Part shown: one piece after another, positions 59,301 to 64,000 of the stretch
How positions within the stretch are numbered: position 1 is the stretch's first letter
Layout: each line of letters begins with the position of its first letter
Assembly: GCA_016801845.1 (NCBI GenBank)
Contig: CM028914.1
Coordinates: 6,642,501-6,706,500, forward strand
DNA from: Polydactylus sextarius
Taxonomy: Eukaryota; Chordata; Actinopteri; Polynemidae
Direction: 5' to 3'
Length of the DNA stretch: 64,000 nucleotides
The notes under the pieces: generated by a model
Databases searched by the model: none
What the model saw: the letters and a program-made list of their open reading frames with translations, nothing else
What the model was told of the DNA's origin: nothing
Translations under genes and position numbers: made by a program

Positions 59301-61698
59301 AAAACAGCGCGGACTGAACATTAAAAAAAAAATCACATCGGAGCATTTATTCAGTTGTTTTGACATTTTGAAGTGTTTGGACTTGATCGTTTAAGGTCAG
59401 CTGTGTTTAATCAAGCGCGACAGACACTAATAAACTGAGATGGCACAGTTCAATTTTTTGCAGTTGAATGTGACCGTCGTTTAATTTTTAAGAGTTGTTT
59501 TTCCTTTGCTCGTTAAAAGCATCATTAATGCCAATTTGTTTTTTTTTTTTTTTTTTGTGCTCGGTTCAGGAGGAAGCTGCAGTGGCGGCGGTGCTGTGTG
59601 AAATGCAGCCCGTGTGTTTCCTCCAGCACCTCTCTGTCACATCGCTCACGTCTTTGTGGACAATTTGTCCGCAGCACCCTGTTCCTCGCTCGACTATAAA
59701 TAGCCTCGGCGGGTCCGCCTGATGATACCACTTGTAAACTGTTTCTACTATGAATTAAAAATGACTCGCAGAGTGCCGACTAACGGATATTTTGTCAGCT
59801 TTCGATAAGGGGGTGAGGATATCCAGAGGCGCGTTTCTGATTCATTTACAGTCTTGCACCGCGTGTGTGTGACTCATTGTGTAAACGTGTTGGTTTTATT
59901 TTGGGACAGCTCGACCTGTAGGTGCATATACCTCATATATGCACACGCAAACAGACGTCACTGTTTGCGCTGTTAGTGTAAATGAAACTGAGAAAATAAA
60001 TGTTTTTAAAATAATTCAGCATCGTCTCAAGTCAAATCGCATTTAGATCAAGTTGCTACTATTGCTTTTATTTGTATTATGTCCTTTATAAACTGCGTTT
60101 TGACGCAAAGGTAATTCTTAATTTAACATATTTTATAATCACAATTTTCTTGTACTAAATTATTATTATTATTATTATCATTATTATTATTATTTGCTTA
60201 TTTTATTTATTGTGGTTATTTGATTATATTCTTATATTTTCGCGCTCGGCAAAGTTCATTGAACGCGTCCTGCGCAAATAACTAAAACATAAATCTAAAG
60301 AAGTGTGTGGGCTTTAGAAATGTGGCCACTTGTAAATAAAACCCAAACACAAAGCAGCAGCAGTTTGGAAGTGACAGTCTGTCGCCGTTTGATCTTCAAA
60401 TTAAAGACTTTGTTTTCAGACACACCGATTGTTTTTTTGCACATTTAAAGAGGATTTTTTTTTTATTGGATGAATTCGAAGTTCAACCCTTCGCTGACTA
60501 GTTTAGCAGCTGCTCCTCTAATTTAAATCAGGACTCAGAGCGGGTTCATAGTGCAGATTTTAATGGGAAGAGACAATTATCCAGTTTGATGTGTTCACTG
60601 AGGGAAACGGGAAGAGTTATAACCGTTTGGAGACGATTCTCTGTTCAAGACTTTGCCTCAGCTCATTTTTGTAACCATATATTTATGGAGCCTAAGACGA
60701 AGTATGAGTATTGTGAGACAAATTGTGTGTTTCTCACACAATCATCATTTTTATTTTATTTTTTTTTCCTCTGTTTTGAACAAATCTCAATACGTTTTAG
60801 AACATAATCAAATTAAGTTGGATTAAATGAGCTGTCAGTCAATTTGAGACTTTTACTTCAATCCTGTTTTTTCGATGTGCCTCTAAAATATTATTAATAT
60901 TAACCCCTATGATATATTTTTTAAGGAAAAAATGTTCTCTGTGCAAATTATTTACAATAATAAAACAAAATTGAACGAAATTCTGGAAAGTTGGATTGTA
61001 CTTTAGATATTTTAAATGGTACCATATGATTTAATTTGATGTATTTATTTATCATGTTTTGCACTATTAGCAGCGATGGAAGGCAATAACAACAACAACA
61101 ACAACAACGATAATAATAATAATAATCTGACCCCGTTTGTCTCCTTCAGGTTTGGTTTAAAAACCGCAGAGCCAAGTGGAGGAAGCGGGAGCGGAACCAG
61201 CAGATGGACCTGTGCAAAAACAGCTACCTGCCGCAGTTCAGCGGCCTGATGCAACCTTACGACGACATGTACCCGGCGTACACCTACAACAACTGGACCA
61301 ACAAGGGTCTCACCCCGGCGCCGCTGTCCACCAAGAACTTCACCTTCTTCAATTCCATGAGCCCATTAACCTCACAGTCCATGTTCTCGGCGCCCAACTC
61401 CATCTCCTCCATGACCATGGCCTCCGGGATGGGTCACTCCGCCGTGCCGGGGATGCCCACCCCGGGTCTAAACAACATCAGCAACCTGAACGGGATCGGC
61501 ACGTCCGGAATCAACTCGGCAATGTCTTCGTCCGCGTGTCCGTACGGGCCTCCCGGCTCTCCTTACAGCGTTTACCGGGACACTTGCAACTCCAGCCTGG
61601 CCACCCTCAGACTCAAATCCAAACAGCATCCAACTTTTGGATACAGCGGCCTGCAGAGCCCAGGGTCGAGCCTGAACGCCTGTCAGTACAACAGCTGA
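56207..61698 (+). CDS. pitx1, paired-like K50 homeodomain transcription factor (three coding exons)
   Basis: Join of 56207-56351, 57534-57736 and 61150-61698 gives 298 aa (human PITX1 is 314). Visible parts: Ser-rich N-terminus with [12 protein letters not shown] (about residues 36-47); basic run [10 protein letters not shown] before and into the homeodomain; homeodomain 71-130 with Lys at position 50 (VWFKNRR), which specifies TAATCC; OAR motif about 264-278 ([15 protein letters not shown]); C-terminus NACQYNS. The ending and the [10 protein letters not shown] segment mark PITX1 rather than PITX2 or PITX3. The family acts in the nucleus in pituitary, jaw and hindlimb/pelvic development. Homeodomain position 43 is Ala (TEARVR) where mammalian PITX1, as I recall it, has Pro. 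The start ATG follows an in-frame stop at 56135-56137 without another ATG between; an upstream spliced start is possible (see 51436-51490). Confidence 0.97.
56352..57533 (+). other. pitx1 intron (between coding exons 1 and 2)
   Basis: 1182-bp phase-1 intron with GTACAC donor and CCACAG acceptor. AT-rich, no coding exon or repeat of note. Antisense or frame-shifted open frames here have no domains. Confidence 0.9.
57534..57736 (+). CDS. pitx1 coding exon 2 (basic run and homeodomain helices 1-2)
   Basis: 203 bp encoding the rest of codon 49 through residue 116. It covers the acidic linker (DDGNADDP), the basic KKKKQRRQR segment and homeodomain positions 1-46, ending in TEARVR with donor CGG|GTAAGA. 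The exon boundary within the homeodomain after position 46 is the usual paired-class position. Confidence 0.97.
59560..59725 (+). promoter_or_regulatory. Candidate intronic promoter with TATA box
   Basis: A CpG-rich patch (GGCGGCGGTGC, CGGCGGGTCCGCC) in AT-rich intron carries TATAAATAG at 59695-59703, flanked by GC-rich DNA as in a core promoter. PITX2 is known to use an internal promoter for its C isoform, but a transcript from here would begin after most of the homeodomain exon, so the product would be truncated or noncoding. It may equally be an enhancer. Confidence 0.3.
61084..61126. repeat. (AAC)n(AAT)n repeat beside the exon 3 splice site
   Basis: AAC units switch to AAT units and end only 23 bp before coding exon 3. 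The tract abuts the probable branch point, so length variation could affect splicing. Confidence 0.9.
61150..61698 (+). CDS. pitx1 coding exon 3 (homeodomain helix 3, C-terminal domain, OAR)
   Basis: 549 bp including the TGA stop at 61696-61698. It encodes homeodomain positions 47-60 ([14 protein letters not shown]), the [10 protein letters not shown] segment, a Ser/Asn/Met-rich activation region, the OAR motif and the NACQYNS end. Higher GC than its flanks. A second long open frame (61176-61739) overlaps it in another frame and is a shadow. Confidence 0.98.
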   Translation, partial: VWFKNRRAKWRKRERNQQMDLCKNSYLPQFSGLMQPYDDMYPAYTYNNWTNKGLTPAPLSTKNFTFFNSMSPLTSQSMFSAPNSISSMTMASGMGHSAVPGMPTPGLNNISNLNGIGTSGINSAMSSSACPYGPPGSPYSVYRDTCNSSLATLRLKSKQHPTFGYSGLQSPGSSLNACQYNS

Positions 61699-62420
61699 CG
61701 GGCCAACGGAGGGCCCTGAATTTTACACCTAAAAGATAAATATATATGTGATGAACGGACTCGGTGTCAGAGCTTAGAGGCTACCTGCGGATGGGGAAAA
61801 AATCAAAGACAACTAAACTGGATTAGTTGCAATCATTTTACATAAAAGAAAACATGGATTATGCGGGTTATATGTGTTTACCAATGAACTTGCACAGCAA
61901 TTGAAATGTCCATTTTTTAAAGAAATGATGAAGACGTGTCGCATTGCTGCATTGTACATGTATAAATGTAAATATATACAGGCCTAACATATGAAACAGA
62001 CGATGGGATTTTTCGTTTTTTTGCGCTTGCTTGCTTTTGAAGACTGGTTTGGAGTTAATCTCGACCAAAATAAGGATTTCCAAGAAAAAAAAAAAGATGT
62101 CGAGTCTATCATGTGTCCAGACTCAATGAGATATATATACATAAAAAAACAAGAAAAAAAAACATCTAACCTATCTTGTATATATTTTATACTGCTTCTG
62201 TGTGCTTTCTATTTACAGTCTATGCAGGGTGCCACCGGCCCGTTTGACGCCTCCCGTTCAGTGACTTTACTTTCAAATGTTTTTTTTCCACTTTGTTTGC
62301 TGAAATAGAAAAAAAAAAAAAAAAAAAAAAAAAAACAACTCCGCATGTTTTAACGTGAGTGCAACGTGTTTTGTACCATAATGTAAGACTTTGCAGAAGT
62401 AAGTTCATTAGCCTAAGCTG

Positions 62421-62550
<130 letters not shown>

Positions 62551-62594
62551 GGTGATTCCAAGTCCTTATGTGTTTATGGTAACATGTTTGTTTG

Positions 62595-62600
62595 AATAAA
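62595..62600 (+). terminator. pitx1 polyadenylation signal AATAAA
   Basis: Canonical AATAAA about 900 bp after the stop codon, followed within 40 bp by a T/G-rich region (GGTTTATTTTCAAGTATG) suited to cleavage. No other canonical signal was seen earlier in the UTR. Confidence 0.75.
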
Positions 62601-62620
62601 CTCCAGGAAAAGAGAGGTTT

Positions 62621-64000
62621 ATTTTCAAGTATGTTTTAGAGGAGCATTTTGTGTGAGAGAAAAAAAAAAATCGCTGTGGTCCAATATTCATGTTAAGACG
62701 AGAAAAATGAATCGCTCGGTGAATTAGCTTCATTTTAAAAAACAAAAACAAAAATAGTTTGTTTCAGAAATATGAAGATATTTAAAAGATTAACTGGAAG
62801 AGGCAGATAAATCTGGAGATTTGTTAATTTTGGATCTTATTCTAATTATTATTAATTATTATTATTATTATTATTATTATCCCCCCAGGTTTACAACATA
62901 TTAAATTACACTTTGTCTACAGAGGACAATGATGTTTAAAACTTTCATATTTATTCTTATTTCTAGGCACCAATAGGTTTGCTGTCTTAAGTCTGTCCTA
63001 TTATTACAGGTTATGAGTCTAATTACACCTCTGCTGCTCCTCTTTTATCTTTTGCGGATGAAGTGTACCCCCACCACCCACCCCAAATAGATTTATCATT
63101 TATTTTTGACGTGATCTTTTATCGCATTGTAATAACAACACACGATTATTAAAAGTTGGACTCAAGTCACATTGAGGTTCGTCGGGCGCCATCAGGGACC
63201 CACATATAAACGAACATACTGTGTATAAGGTTTGATGCGTCTCAGACTCAGATGACTGGAGCCAAACTGCATATTTAAGATGAAAAAAAACAAAAAAAAA
63301 AAAGTATGTACACACAAACTGAAGCATTTTCTCTTCACGGGTTTAAATGAGATGCAGGAGGGGAAAAAAAACTCTGAAAATGGATCAAAACATATTGAAA
63401 AGCGGTTTCTTACTTTCTCTTCCAAATGAACACTAAATAAATTCAACCAATAGCTTCCATATCTTGTTTTCTAACACCCTAAGAAATCCCCATATCTATA
63501 TTACTCACCATTAGACTGATATTAGCGCGCTGCACTGATGTGATTGTGTGTTTAAACTGATAGTGCTCTGTGAAGGGAGGATGTTAGGATTACAGCCACT
63601 TTAATAAACCATCACACATAAACCAGTCTTCTGATTACTAATAAAACAGCCCGAGGCACCTGAAGAATTACCACATAATTTATATGATACTGTTGCAATA
63701 ATAGTACGTTTTAATTTGTGCTTCACTTTCGTTTCTAGTTTTACAGTCCACGCACCAGATTTTACACAATCATACTTTGTCATTTTAAATATACTACACG
63801 AATTACTGATCTGGTTTAACATAGACAAAAGTTGATCTGGGGCCTTTTGGTGGTAGTTGTATATTACTTTTATTAGTGTGATAATTTTATCTTTGATTTG
63901 AAATGTGTCTGTGATGCTTCAGTGAGAGTTTACGTTAAATTTATTGCACCATTTTGACAATAATTTTCCATCACAGGAGATGAAAGTGACTTTATCTTGA
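62621..64000. other. Gene-free downstream flank
   Basis: AT-rich DNA with an (ATT)n run (62844-62880) and A-rich runs (62659-62670, 63283-63303). No neighbouring gene begins before the window ends. Confidence 0.6.

Larger units (their letters stand above)
57737..61149 (+). other. pitx1 intron (between coding exons 2 and 3)
   Basis: 3413-bp phase-0 intron with GTAAGA donor and TTCAG acceptor. It contains poly(A) runs (58428-58446, 59282-59304), ATT repeats (60161-60194), a CpG-rich patch with a TATA box (59560-59720) and an AAC/AAT tract just before the acceptor. A likely branch point CTGAC lies at 61127-61131. Confidence 0.9.

Noticed and set aside
61176..61739. 187-codon frame overlapping pitx1 exon 3
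   Set aside because: It is a frame-shifted shadow of the GC-rich coding exon; the pitx1 frame carries the conserved domains.

Overview
This window is vertebrate nuclear DNA, most likely from a teleost fish. It has GT-AG introns, long (CA)n/(TG)n and (TA)n microsatellites, poly(A)/poly(T) tracts and relics of fish-type Tc1/mariner transposons. No bacterial-style operons, rRNA, tRNA genes or CRISPR arrays were seen. Species cannot be fixed from the sequence alone.

The one protein-coding gene I can support is pitx1 on the + strand. It encodes a paired-class, K50 (bicoid-type) homeodomain transcription factor. Three coding exons (56207-56351, 57534-57736, 61150-61698) join in frame to give 298 aa with a serine-rich N-terminus, a basic run, a homeodomain at residues 71-130 and an OAR motif at about 264-278. 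The C-terminus NACQYNS is the PITX1 ending, not the PITX2/PITX3 ending. A 3' UTR with a ~127-bp CA repeat runs to a polyadenylation signal at 62595-62600.

About 5-6 kb upstream lies a CpG-rich, CRE-containing promoter-like region (about 49.95-50.4 kb), followed by candidate 5' exons (ending at 50393; 50517-50651; 51436-51490). The last has an ATG in good context. It ends in the phase needed to join a splice acceptor at 56200-56201, which would give a 315-aa isoform with a different N-terminus.

Positions 1 to about 49.9 kb hold no gene I can support: a roughly 50-kb upstream desert. It contains many CA/TG tracts, two Tc1-like relics (about 2.93-4.14 kb and about 29.5-29.72 kb), one tRNA-related dispersed repeat, and a series of more GC-rich, less repetitive blocks with dense homeodomain, FOX, HOX13-like, TCF or AP-1 motifs. 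These blocks look like conserved cis-regulatory elements. In sticklebacks, the pelvic enhancer (Pel) of Pitx1 lies in this upstream interval, flanked by fragile TG repeats, so this desert is the likely home of the hindlimb/pelvic, pituitary and jaw enhancers. The enhancer calls are judged by eye and are hypotheses.
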